A stretch of DNA of 6,439 nt from Blastocatellia bacterium (GTDB lineage: Bacteria; Acidobacteriota; Blastocatellia; UBA7656), in contig JAKEHD010000786.1 of assembly GCA_022615215.1 (NCBI GenBank), positions 1 through 6,439 on the forward strand, in the 5' to 3' direction. The position numbers and the translations under genes are program-made. Below, piece by piece: positions 1 through 5,508 of this stretch. The notes beneath the pieces were generated by a model, which was given only the letters and a program-made list of their open reading frames with translations, searched no databases and had not been told where the DNA came from. Position 1 is the stretch's first letter; the number at the start of each line of letters is the position of its first letter.

Positions 1-8
1 ATCCTCGC

Positions 9-121
9 ATCAACCACGTATAACACAGCTATCAGCTATCAGCTATCAGCTAACAGACCATGAACCGAAGACTGATGGCTGACGACTGAGGGCTGTGTCA
101 TCAGTGTAATCTGTGGTTGAT
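9..121. repeat. Imperfect palindrome with 7-bp periodic arms, after the serine hydrolase gene
   Basis: This 113-bp block is a nested inverted repeat. The outer arms ATCAACCAC (9-17) and GTGGTTGAT (113-121) are perfect complements. The inner arms 23-49 and 72-98 match at 21 of 27 positions when one is reverse-complemented, and begin with a perfect 7-bp ACACAGC/GCTGTGT pair. The left arm is four tandem copies of CAGCTAT (26-53, the last reading CAGCTAA). The right arm is a decayed set of heptamers beginning CTGA or CTGT (72-99). The centre (50-71) is unpaired. The block starts at the stop codon of the serine hydrolase, so a transcript from that gene could fold into a long stem-loop here. No T-run follows, so a classical terminator is not supported. 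It could be a miniature mobile or REP-like element or an mRNA 3'-end structure. Confidence 0.75.
26..56. repeat. CAGCTAT heptamer tandem array
   Basis: CAGCTAT is repeated at 26-32, 33-39 and 40-46, then as CAGCTAA at 47-53, with a partial CAG at 54-56. Unit length is exactly 7 bp with no spacers, so it is a simple heptanucleotide array and not a CRISPR. It forms most of the left inner arm of the palindrome at 9-121. Confidence 0.85.
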
Positions 122-1305
122 TATTCACATCTGCCTCCGGGGCACCGGGCAGCGATCAACATTCTGAGAATGGAATCATACTCTGCGAGCGATACGTTTC
201 TGCGGCGGCCTGCGCGCCCCTGCCGCGCCGGTTGTTGCATATCGGTCTTGTGCGCTATCACCATATCGAGTTCGGGAAGGACCGTGATGTACTGACCTCC
301 GGCTCCCATACCTGTGTAAGCCCCCTCGAAGCTGCCCGGCGAATTTGGCGCGTCCCAAACCCACCACATATAACCATATCCCCAACGGTTGCCGCCTCCG
401 AGCGAGCGAAGGCCCGGCGGGTTCATTTCGTTGAGCGGCGTCACAAGGCTCGTGATGCGCCGCGCCCATTCGCGCGAAATCACCTGCTGCCCGGACCATC
501 TTCCTTCGCGCAGCATGAGAAGTCCCACTCTCGCCATATCGCGCGTCGAAAGCCATATATGATATGCCCTGTGCTGTGAGCGATTCAGGTCGCCGCTTTT
601 TCGCTGAAGCGAGCGGTCGAAATCCTGCATGCCGATTGGCTTGGCAAGGTCGCTTTCGAGCGAGTCGTAAATATCGCGTTTGGTCAATTTTTCAAACACG
701 GCCCCGGCTGCATTGAAATCCCAGTTGTTGTACAGGTAATAGGTGCCCGGTCGCTGAGACCCTCGCGGCGGGGCGCTGTCCGTGCTGTCTCCGGGATTGG
801 AAGCGAGATGGTATATGCCCGAACGCGCAGTGATGAGATGTTCGATGGTCGCTTCCTGTTCTCGCGGATTCAATCCGCCGACATCCGTGAATTCAATCTC
901 GCGCAATGTCTTGCCGAGCGGAATCGTGCCGTCATCGACATACTTGCCGTAGAGGATCGCAAGAATGCTTTTGCGCACTGATGCGAGATAGCTCTGATGC
1001 GTGAGGTCGCCGTATTCAAAGAGCGAGCGCCCGCCGACCGAGACTATAATCGCCGTCGTGTCGAGCGATTCGAGCCAGTTGCGCAACGCTTCTAGTCGCG
1101 CCGAAGAGTAGCCTGCGGATTCAGGCTTTTCGATGCGCTCCCAGTCTTTTGCGGGGAAAACGTCGGCTTTCTCTTTGGATTGAAACGCCGCCGCCTGCCC
1201 TGAGAACGAACTGAGAACGAGAGCGAAGATGATGATTCCATTGACGAGCGAAGTCAGCCAGCGGCTGGCGTGATTCTCTCTGTGAAGGCTCACTCTTTTA
1301 TGCAT
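121..1305 (-). CDS. Exported serine hydrolase, beta-lactamase class C / penicillin-binding-protein family
   Basis: The 394-residue product is a predicted exported serine hydrolase of the family that contains class C beta-lactamases, DD-peptidases and esterases (Pfam Beta-lactamase, PF00144). A basic N-terminus is followed by a hydrophobic segment (about 20-34) and a likely cleavage site after the alanines at 38-40. The SxxK motif with the nucleophile is S109-V-R-K112 and the YxN motif is Y192-N-N194. The usual HTG/KTG strand motif is replaced by G334-A-G-G-Q338, as happens in many non-beta-lactamase members. The substrate is therefore unknown; a peptide, ester or amide bond is possible and drug resistance should not be assumed. 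The ATG at 1305 is preceded by AAGGAG (1322-1317) with an 11-nt spacer, slightly long. Its closest upstream gene, dcd, is 124 bp away, so it is probably transcribed separately. Two Cys lie at the extreme C-terminus (388 and 393). Confidence 0.92.
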   Translation of the reverse strand: MHKRVSLHRENHASRWLTSLVNGIIIFALVLSSFSGQAAAFQSKEKADVFPAKDWERIEKPESAGYSSARLEALRNWLESLDTTAIIVSVGGRSLFEYGDLTHQSYLASVRKSILAILYGKYVDDGTIPLGKTLREIEFTDVGGLNPREQEATIEHLITARSGIYHLASNPGDSTDSAPPRGSQRPGTYYLYNNWDFNAAGAVFEKLTKRDIYDSLESDLAKPIGMQDFDRSLQRKSGDLNRSQHRAYHIWLSTRDMARVGLLMLREGRWSGQQVISREWARRITSLVTPLNEMNPPGLRSLGGGNRWGYGYMWWVWDAPNSPGSFEGAYTGMGAGGQYITVLPELDMVIAHKTDMQQPARQGRAGRRRNVSLAEYDSILRMLIAARCPGGRCE

Positions 1306-1429
1306 ATTCGCGCTTTCTCCTTATTCCTCTGTGGATCGGTTTCGCATAAAGATTTCTTTCTTCAAGATTTCTTTCTTCGGCGAAAATCGAATCAAGCGGA
1401 TCGCCTGGCAAATCGACTCGAATGCAGGA
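1306..1429. other. Intergenic region between dcd and the serine hydrolase gene
   Basis: This 124-bp gap holds the ribosome-binding site of the serine hydrolase gene and a pair of tandem 15-bp repeats. A promoter for the serine hydrolase gene probably lies here, but I see no convincing -35/-10 pair. There is no GC-rich hairpin followed by T residues after dcd. Confidence 0.5.
1349..1378. repeat. Two tandem copies of a 15-bp repeat upstream of the serine hydrolase gene
   Basis: AAGATTTCTTTCTTC occurs twice with no gap, at 1349-1363 and 1364-1378. The second copy continues with GGC (to 1381), giving an 18-bp sequence that recurs exactly at 6399-6416 upstream of kdsA. Each copy holds an inverted core of the form AAGA-TT-TCTT, with arms of 4-5 bp here. 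The second copy begins 59 bp upstream of the serine hydrolase start codon. A regulator-binding site and a dispersed intergenic repeat are both possible. Confidence 0.8.
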
Positions 1430-2002
1430 TCAGACTGTTCCTGCCGGATTGGTTTGTCCGCTGAATTGATTGGGAGTACTGACCGGACACCCCTTCACTT
1501 CTTCCACGATTAATTGGCACACGAACATTTCAGGGATGAGTAGAAAATTATGGGTGCCCAGGTTGATTATCTCAAGCGTGATCGTACCTTCGAATCCGGT
1601 ATGAATAGTTGGCGCTGTGAAGTGTACGAGGATGCCGCATCTTGCCAGGGAGCTTCTGCCTTCGACCCTGGCACAGAAGCACTCGCCGGAATCATTTATC
1701 GGAAAATTCACCTTTTCAAGGGTTTTCGCTAAAACCAATTTGCCCGGTGTAAGAGAAAAAGGTTGATTTTCAGTGATTATGATCTTTCGAGAATGCGTTG
1801 CCCAAAATTGAGCGATACCCGGATTTCTGAGGTCGAGTTGAACGGGACCGGCCTCATCCGGCAAAAGGATTTCATTGCCCAGTCGGAGGTCCACCGCACT
1901 TGTGTTAAAGGGGGACCGGGTAGGGTCTGTTCCGGCCAGATGTTCTATAGAGAAAAGATCTGCGTTGATGCAACGTAGTATTTCGACGTTACTCAGCACC
2001 AT
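1430..2002 (-). CDS. dcd: dCTP deaminase (dUTPase-fold family)
   Basis: This 190-residue cytosolic protein is predicted to deaminate dCTP to dUTP, feeding dUMP and thymidylate synthesis. Visible family motifs are S35-A-V-D-L-R-L-G42 near the N-terminus, the active-site block G115-R-S-S-L-A-R121, the H127-F-T-A-P131 segment, L143-E144-I and a C-terminal Q-F-S-G-Q183. From recollection of the E. coli enzyme (Ser111, Arg115, Glu138), these align without gaps to S117, R121 and E144, so catalysis looks intact. Length is close to the normal 190 or so. Some relatives also hydrolyse dUTP, and the sequence alone does not settle whether this one does. The ATG at 2002 has GGAG (2015-2012) 9 nt upstream, lying over the last sense codon and stop of the 88-residue gene, so translational coupling is likely. 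GC content is lower than in the surrounding genes. Confidence 0.93.
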   Translation of the reverse strand: MVLSNVEILRCINADLFSIEHLAGTDPTRSPFNTSAVDLRLGNEILLPDEAGPVQLDLRNPGIAQFWATHSRKIIITENQPFSLTPGKLVLAKTLEKVNFPINDSGECFCARVEGRSSLARCGILVHFTAPTIHTGFEGTITLEIINLGTHNFLLIPEMFVCQLIVEEVKGCPVSTPNQFSGQTNPAGTV

Positions 2003-2008
2003 AGAATC

Positions 2009-2275
2009 TCACTCCGTCGCCACCTCTACCCATCTTGATGCTGTTTCAAAAGTTTCTGTCGGCAATAGAACACGCTGTTTATTTTGATTTGGATAAAGCT
2101 CCACCAAAAAAACTTTCAATAAAGCGCGTCCGTCATCTTCTTTAACCAGGCTTTTATCTGCAAAAAAACTTACCAGTCGCCCATCCGCAAGTTCGAGCGA
2201 TACAGCATACTCATTCGAAAACATGCCGGAAGATGTCGTGATCGGTATCCAGTGTTCCTTGACGCTTGCGCTCAT
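2009..2275 (-). CDS. 88-residue protein of unknown function, coupled to dcd
   Basis: I do not recognise this small protein. It has no signal peptide, no membrane segment and no cysteine. The pattern suggests a compact beta-rich fold: alternating hydrophobics in A-V-S-L-E-L-A-D-G-R-L-V-S-F-F (24-38), a charged turn (K41 to D48), a strand K54-V-F-L-V-E-L, and a C-terminal segment T72-E-T-F-E-T-A-S-R-W82. The case that it is a real gene is good: ATG at 2275 with a strong AGGGAG (2288-2283) 7 nt upstream, and a stop only 6 bp before dcd whose own Shine-Dalgarno overlaps the end of this frame. It shares the low GC content of dcd. Linkage suggests a role with dCTP deaminase or nucleotide metabolism, but that is only inference from position. 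Confidence 0.75.
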   Translation of the reverse strand: MSASVKEHWIPITTSSGMFSNEYAVSLELADGRLVSFFADKSLVKEDDGRALLKVFLVELYPNQNKQRVLLPTETFETASRWVEVATE

Positions 2276-2282
2276 TATGTAT

Positions 2283-2288
2283 CTCCCT
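2283..2288 (-). promoter_or_regulatory. Ribosome-binding site of the 88-residue gene
   Basis: AGGGAG on the minus strand, 7 nt before the ATG at 2275. It is among the best Shine-Dalgarno matches in the window and supports both the start and the reality of this short gene. Confidence 0.7.
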
Positions 2289-2296
2289 ATTTTTGC

Positions 2297-2302
2297 ATAA
2301 TA
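2297..2302 (-). promoter_or_regulatory. Possible -10 element for the unknown-dcd operon
   Basis: TATTAT on the minus strand matches the sigma-70 -10 consensus at 5 of 6 positions and sits in an AT-rich stretch 22 nt before the start codon at 2275. An overlapping TACTAT (2305-2300) is an alternative. No good -35 box is seen at the proper distance, so this is weak. Confidence 0.25.
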
Positions 2303-2388
2303 GTATCAAATGGATTTCTACAGAGCCATAGCGACTCATGCTTTACGCTTCTCTTCGTTCTCGCTCCGCAATAACGTCGTACATTTCC

Positions 2389-2904
2389 CTATGCAACCGT
2401 CGGCCAGTCAGCCGCCGGCCTGCCGCTCCATACCCACGCGATGTAATCCACGAGGGGAGGCTCTCCGCCCGCTTCGCGCAATCGCGCGTTGATCTGCCCT
2501 CGATGGTAAAGGCTGTGAAGGACTACCTGAAGCGCGGTTTCGCCGATGGTCGTCGGCTCAGGCGGGCGGCCTAGTTGCTCCTCTATCATCGAGGCCCACG
2601 GGAGCGGCATCGGCTCGGATAGCTTCTCGTCACCGAGCGTCTCAAGGTGAGCGAATACCTCGCCGTAGTACGCGCGCGCCCAATCCATCAGCGACTCAGC
2701 ATCCTCGAATGTCGGGTAAGGCGTATCGCGCAACTCATCGCGCCACAGACGCAGAAACGCGCGCTGAACCATGTGCAGGTGATATAGGTACTCTCGGAGC
2801 TTCCCGTCCGCGCTTCCGTTTTCGGATGCGAGCACAGAAGTCCACACCGAAGCATCGGCCCATTCCATGTGACGGTAGAGATCGGTAAGCGTATTCAAAT
2901 TCAT
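2389..2904 (-). CDS. DinB/YfiT-like four-helix-bundle protein
   Basis: This 171-residue cytosolic protein fits the DinB/YfiT-like superfamily: small helical bundles that usually bind a divalent metal through three histidines. Some members act as thiol-dependent transferases and many have no known reaction. Seen here: an N-terminal helix with H12-M-E-W-A, a second helix with H44-M-V-Q-R-A-F-L-R-L-W, the hallmark H130-S-L-Y-H134-R-G-Q-I, and the family-typical end D153-Y-I-A-W. The likely metal ligands are H44, H130 and H134. Length is normal for the family. The ATG at 2904 follows GTGGAG (2919-2914) with a 9-nt spacer. The gene is separated from the M1-like gene upstream by 116 bp that include a terminator-like hairpin, so it is probably transcribed on its own. 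The substrate cannot be inferred. It is unrelated to DNA polymerase IV, which shares the DinB name. Confidence 0.92.
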   Translation of the reverse strand: MNLNTLTDLYRHMEWADASVWTSVLASENGSADGKLREYLYHLHMVQRAFLRLWRDELRDTPYPTFEDAESLMDWARAYYGEVFAHLETLGDEKLSEPMPLPWASMIEEQLGRPPEPTTIGETALQVVLHSLYHRGQINARLREAGGEPPLVDYIAWVWSGRPAADWPTVA

Positions 2905-2932
2905 CAGCTATTTCTCCACGCCGGGTTTATTA

Positions 2933-2984
2933 AAGAATGACGGATGAACCGAATATCTCGCTCTGGTTTTCATCCTTCATCCTT
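2933..2984 (-). terminator. Candidate terminator after the M1-like gene
   Basis: In the minus-strand transcript of the M1-like gene, the segment 2984-2965 can pair with 2950-2933. At fixed register 14 of 18 positions match, and GGTT/AACC closes the loop if a 2-nt bulge is allowed. The loop is 14 nt (2964-2951). The second arm ends in TTCTT and continues TTAATAAA, giving a T-rich tail as in intrinsic terminators. The stem is not very GC-rich and contains mismatches, so strength is uncertain. Its first arm is built from the heptamer repeat at 2971-2998. Confidence 0.45.
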
Positions 2985-2998
2985 CATCCCTCATCCTT
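2971..2998. repeat. CATCCTT heptamer tandem array
   Basis: There are four contiguous 7-bp units: CATCCTT (2971-2977), CATCCTT (2978-2984), CATCCCT (2985-2991) and CATCCTT (2992-2998). A single inverted unit, GGATGAA (2942-2948), lies on the other side of a 14-nt loop, so the array and that unit can pair. The array lies 22 bp past the stop codon of the M1-like gene. Confidence 0.85.
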
Positions 2999-3020
2999 AC
3001 AGAATGCCCTTACATGTCTT

Positions 3021-5399
3021 TCATTTTACATTGAAAATCGGTACGTCTTCGAGTATCCACCCGGACCCTTCGCGGCGCAGAATCAGTACAGCCGTGCCCG
3101 ATTGCTCGCGCCCTCCTGTGGTCGCCCTTATCGCCACATCGAGTGAAGCGCGGTTGGCGTCCGTATATTCCACTCGCAGTATCTCTGTGGTCCATCCCGT
3201 AGGCGGTGTGACTGCGAGGCGCTGCACGAAGCCTTTCAATGTGTTGCGGCTGACTATTGTGAACAACTGGTCCGATGAAGGCTGCTTGAGAAACGAATCG
3301 AGCTTATTGATGAATGCGCGCAATGATTCTTCAACCGGCACGCTTGCATTTGCGGCGCGTTCGGCTCGAACGAGGGTTTCGCGCGCGGCGTATTGCGCGG
3401 GCGTTTCGGTCGCTTCTATGACGGCGAGGCGCAGGGGTTTGACGGCTTCTGCGGCCTGATTGCGCGCAAGGGCCACCTGTCCGAGCGTTATGTGTGCCCA
3501 TGCGAGCGCCGAAATCATCGGCGGCTCTATGTTGATCGCGGCGTTGGCTTCCGTAACGGCCTCATCCAATTTGTCACGGGCCGCGAGCGTCCGCGCAAGC
3601 CATGCGTGCAGACGAGGATTGTGCGGATAAGAGCGAACGCCCTGTCTGAGTTTCTCTTCAGCCTCGGCGTACACGCCTCTTGTGAATGCGGTTACGGCTT
3701 CGTTCAGAAGCGTGTCCGCTGCCGGGCGCGCGGGCTTTGCATCGTTGTCGTAGTCGGTTTGAATTATAAGCTTTTCCGGGTCGACCTCGACCGAGCTGAT
3801 CTTTTCGGCGGTTTGAATATCGGTGGAGGTAAGGCCTTCGGAGGGCACCGTGACGGACGTTGTGATATGTTTGCCCGATTCGGTCACGGCCAGTACCTGT
3901 AGGGTCACATCGCCTTTGCCCAGGTTGCGAAGATTGACACGCTGGACGCCGGGCTGGTCGGTCGGCTGAGGGATGCCGATTATTATGTCCGGCTCGATTA
4001 TGGTATCCACCCATTGCTGAAAGATGCTGTTGATCTGAGGCCCTGTGGCTTTGATCGACTCCTGGCGGAAATCATCGAGGTCGACGATCCTGGTTTGCGG
4101 CCCTGTAAAGAGTTGACGGACTACGGCGAACAATTTTTCGCGCCCGCCGGTTTCGGCCATAAGCCTCAGCACGAGTGGTCCCTTGTTGTAGACGGCCGCC
4201 GTGTAAGTGGTAGAGAGGGGGATTTGAATATCGAGTTCCGCATCCCTTTGCGATTTCGCTACGGGCGTATAATTCCAGCGCATGCGTTCGAAGGCTAGCC
4301 CTCCGGCATCTTTGCCGAAACGCTCTTCGAAATATAACGCGGCCAGATAGCGCGGGAGCGAATCGCGCACGAGCGCCGCGCTCTGGACCTGCCCGGCCGC
4401 TGCGCCCGCCTGCGCGGAGCGGGGCGCTCGCCCTCTTATGCGAACGCGCCCTTCCGTCCACATCCTCGCTATCGCATCGGCAAGCCCTTCTATGGTCTCC
4501 GCGTCGAGCACGCCCTGGCGAAAGATTCGCTGATTGATCACGAACGCGCCCGGAACCGCGAGATTGCCTATGCGCGGAGAAGAGATAACGCGGAAGTTTG
4601 CGCCCTGCGGCGGCGGTCCGAGAGTCTTCGTCAGGAAGGCGATTATGCGGCCCGCTTCATCGCCGAGGCGGGCGGATTGTTTGCGCATATCTCCGTATGA
4701 AGAGTCTCTCGATTCGGGCGAGCTCGTGTAACCCGGCTGCGGCCAGACTTCGACATGGACTCCGCCGTGAACGGATGCGACCGGCTCATCGAATTGGCCT
4801 GCGACGATAAAGGGAAGGGAATTCAAGGGTTGATCGAAAGTGAAGGTCTGGCCGCTCGCTTTCAATGCGCCCGACGATGCGACGCGAAATCCTTGCGGCG
4901 CGGTGACACTCAAAGTGAAGGGCGCTGAGGTCGCGCCATAAGGAGTAAACATCGTCGAAGGCATGGGGAACCAGACCAGATCGGGCGTCATCAACACTTC
5001 GCCCGCATCTACCGAAGCAAGCAGTGTGCTTTCAGGCGCTTCTATGCGATAGGTTATCTCGACGGTCGCGGTCGCGCCGGGAGCCACAGGATTTGTGGCC
5101 CTGACGATGATCTGATTGAGCGCGCTAATGCGGCGGTCTTCGCTCGTGTCGACCTGCGCGGGAGCGCCGTTGACAGATGCCGCGCTGACCTTCGCAATCT
5201 TCGTCAATCTGAAGTAGAGCGCGGACTTTGGCGACTGGCCGAGGTTCGATATGGTGACTGAGGCCCGCGCATCGAGCGCGCTCGCGGCCAGGTCTATGCG
5301 GGCCGTTATGTTATAGCGATCCACTTCGACTTCCTGCGCCGCCGCGCTTATATGAAAAGCGAGCGCGAGGAACGATGCGAATAATAACTTTTTGAACAT
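3021..5399 (-). CDS. Secreted M1-peptidase-like protein with degenerate active site, TPR-like helices and NTF2-like tail
   Basis: This 792-residue protein resembles M1 (gluzincin) aminopeptidases but appears catalytically dead. Signal peptide 1-21 ends at A-A-A before Q22. A beta-rich N-domain (about 23-205) includes W143-F-P, then a thermolysin-like domain (about 235-465). Where M1 enzymes have GAMEN, HExxH and a distal Glu, this one has G278-N-L-A-V-P-G, D308-A-I-A-R312 before a conserved W314, and apparently D346. The Y404-N-K-G segment typical of M1 is kept. A beta-sandwich (about 480-553) precedes three TPR-like helix pairs (about 563-664) and an NTF2/SnoaL-like tail (about 688-792). It probably acts in the periplasm or outside the cell as a binding or scaffold protein; that is inference. 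I chose the ATG at 5399 because GGGAG lies 11 nt upstream and the signal peptide starts M-F-K-K. An ATG at 5423 is in frame but has no ribosome-binding site. It lies 108 bp after kdsA. Confidence 0.85.
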   Translation of the reverse strand: MFKKLLFASFLALAFHISAAAQEVEVDRYNITARIDLAASALDARASVTISNLGQSPKSALYFRLTKIAKVSAASVNGAPAQVDTSEDRRISALNQIIVRATNPVAPGATATVEITYRIEAPESTLLASVDAGEVLMTPDLVWFPMPSTMFTPYGATSAPFTLSVTAPQGFRVASSGALKASGQTFTFDQPLNSLPFIVAGQFDEPVASVHGGVHVEVWPQPGYTSSPESRDSSYGDMRKQSARLGDEAGRIIAFLTKTLGPPPQGANFRVISSPRIGNLAVPGAFVINQRIFRQGVLDAETIEGLADAIARMWTEGRVRIRGRAPRSAQAGAAAGQVQSAALVRDSLPRYLAALYFEERFGKDAGGLAFERMRWNYTPVAKSQRDAELDIQIPLSTTYTAAVYNKGPLVLRLMAETGGREKLFAVVRQLFTGPQTRIVDLDDFRQESIKATGPQINSIFQQWVDTIIEPDIIIGIPQPTDQPGVQRVNLRNLGKGDVTLQVLAVTESGKHITTSVTVPSEGLTSTDIQTAEKISSVEVDPEKLIIQTDYDNDAKPARPAADTLLNEAVTAFTRGVYAEAEEKLRQGVRSYPHNPRLHAWLARTLAARDKLDEAVTEANAAINIEPPMISALAWAHITLGQVALARNQAAEAVKPLRLAVIEATETPAQYAARETLVRAERAANASVPVEESLRAFINKLDSFLKQPSSDQLFTIVSRNTLKGFVQRLAVTPPTGWTTEILRVEYTDANRASLDVAIRATTGGREQSGTAVLILRREGSGWILEDVPIFNVK

Positions 5400-5410
5400 C
5401 AGGACTGAAT

Positions 5411-5415
5411 CTCCC
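5411..5415 (-). promoter_or_regulatory. Ribosome-binding site deciding the M1-like gene start
   Basis: GGGAG on the minus strand, 11 nt before the ATG at 5399. It lies inside the extra 8 codons that the ATG at 5423 would add, and no comparable site precedes 5423. It therefore favours the shorter protein, which begins directly with a typical signal peptide. Confidence 0.55.
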
Positions 5416-5452
5416 AAATGCATGATGCTTTCTGTGCAAGGGCGCTTTCTAT

Positions 5453-5494
5453 GCAGGGGAGCATGGGTGCTTTTCTTCTCCCCCGCTCCTCTGC
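5453..5494 (-). other. Inverted repeat in the kdsA 3' region
   Basis: GCAGGGGAGC (5453-5462) and GCTCCTCTGC (5485-5494) are complementary at 9 of 10 positions with a 22-nt loop. The same left arm can pair equally with 5493-5502. In the kdsA transcript this forms a GC-rich hairpin soon after the stop codon, but it is followed by ATAGAAAG and not by a T-run. Complete termination before the M1-like gene is therefore not supported; attenuation, mRNA processing or 3'-end protection are possible. Confidence 0.4.
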
Positions 5495-5508
5495 TCCTCT
5501 GCTTCCCT
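5485..5508. repeat. GCTCCTCT octamer tandem array
   Basis: Two perfect 8-bp units (5485-5492 and 5493-5500) and one degenerate unit GCTTCCCT (5501-5508) lie against the kdsA stop codon (5508-5510). The array supplies one arm of the inverted repeat with 5453-5462. Confidence 0.75.

Noticed and set aside
26..99. CRISPR-like array
   Set aside because: The units are 7 bp and contiguous, with no unique spacers and no cas genes in the window.
176..556. 126-codon minus-strand frame inside the serine hydrolase gene
   Set aside because: It is out of phase with a gene that has intact SxxK and YxN motifs, and it has no supporting signals.
1382..1429. Terminator after dcd using the TCGA-rich segment
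   Set aside because: TCGAGTCGA and nearby GATTCGA are short palindromic words but do not form a stem of useful length, and no T-run follows.
1430..2002. Anti-phage dCTP deaminase defence gene
   Set aside because: As I recall, known defence deaminases of this type are longer and use a cytidine-deaminase fold with extra domains. This protein has the length and motifs of a housekeeping dUTPase-fold Dcd.
2944..3902. Two plus-strand open frames of 171 and 169 codons
   Set aside because: Both run antisense through the 3' half of the M1-like gene, are rich in Arg, Cys and Ser, and lack motifs.
4072..4461. 129-codon minus-strand frame inside the M1-like gene
   Set aside because: It overlaps the main frame in another phase and has the arginine-rich look of an out-of-frame GC-rich translation.
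3021..5423. Longer start for the M1-like gene at 5423
   Set aside because: No Shine-Dalgarno precedes that ATG, and it would place eight residues before a well-formed signal peptide. The ATG at 5399 has GGGAG upstream.
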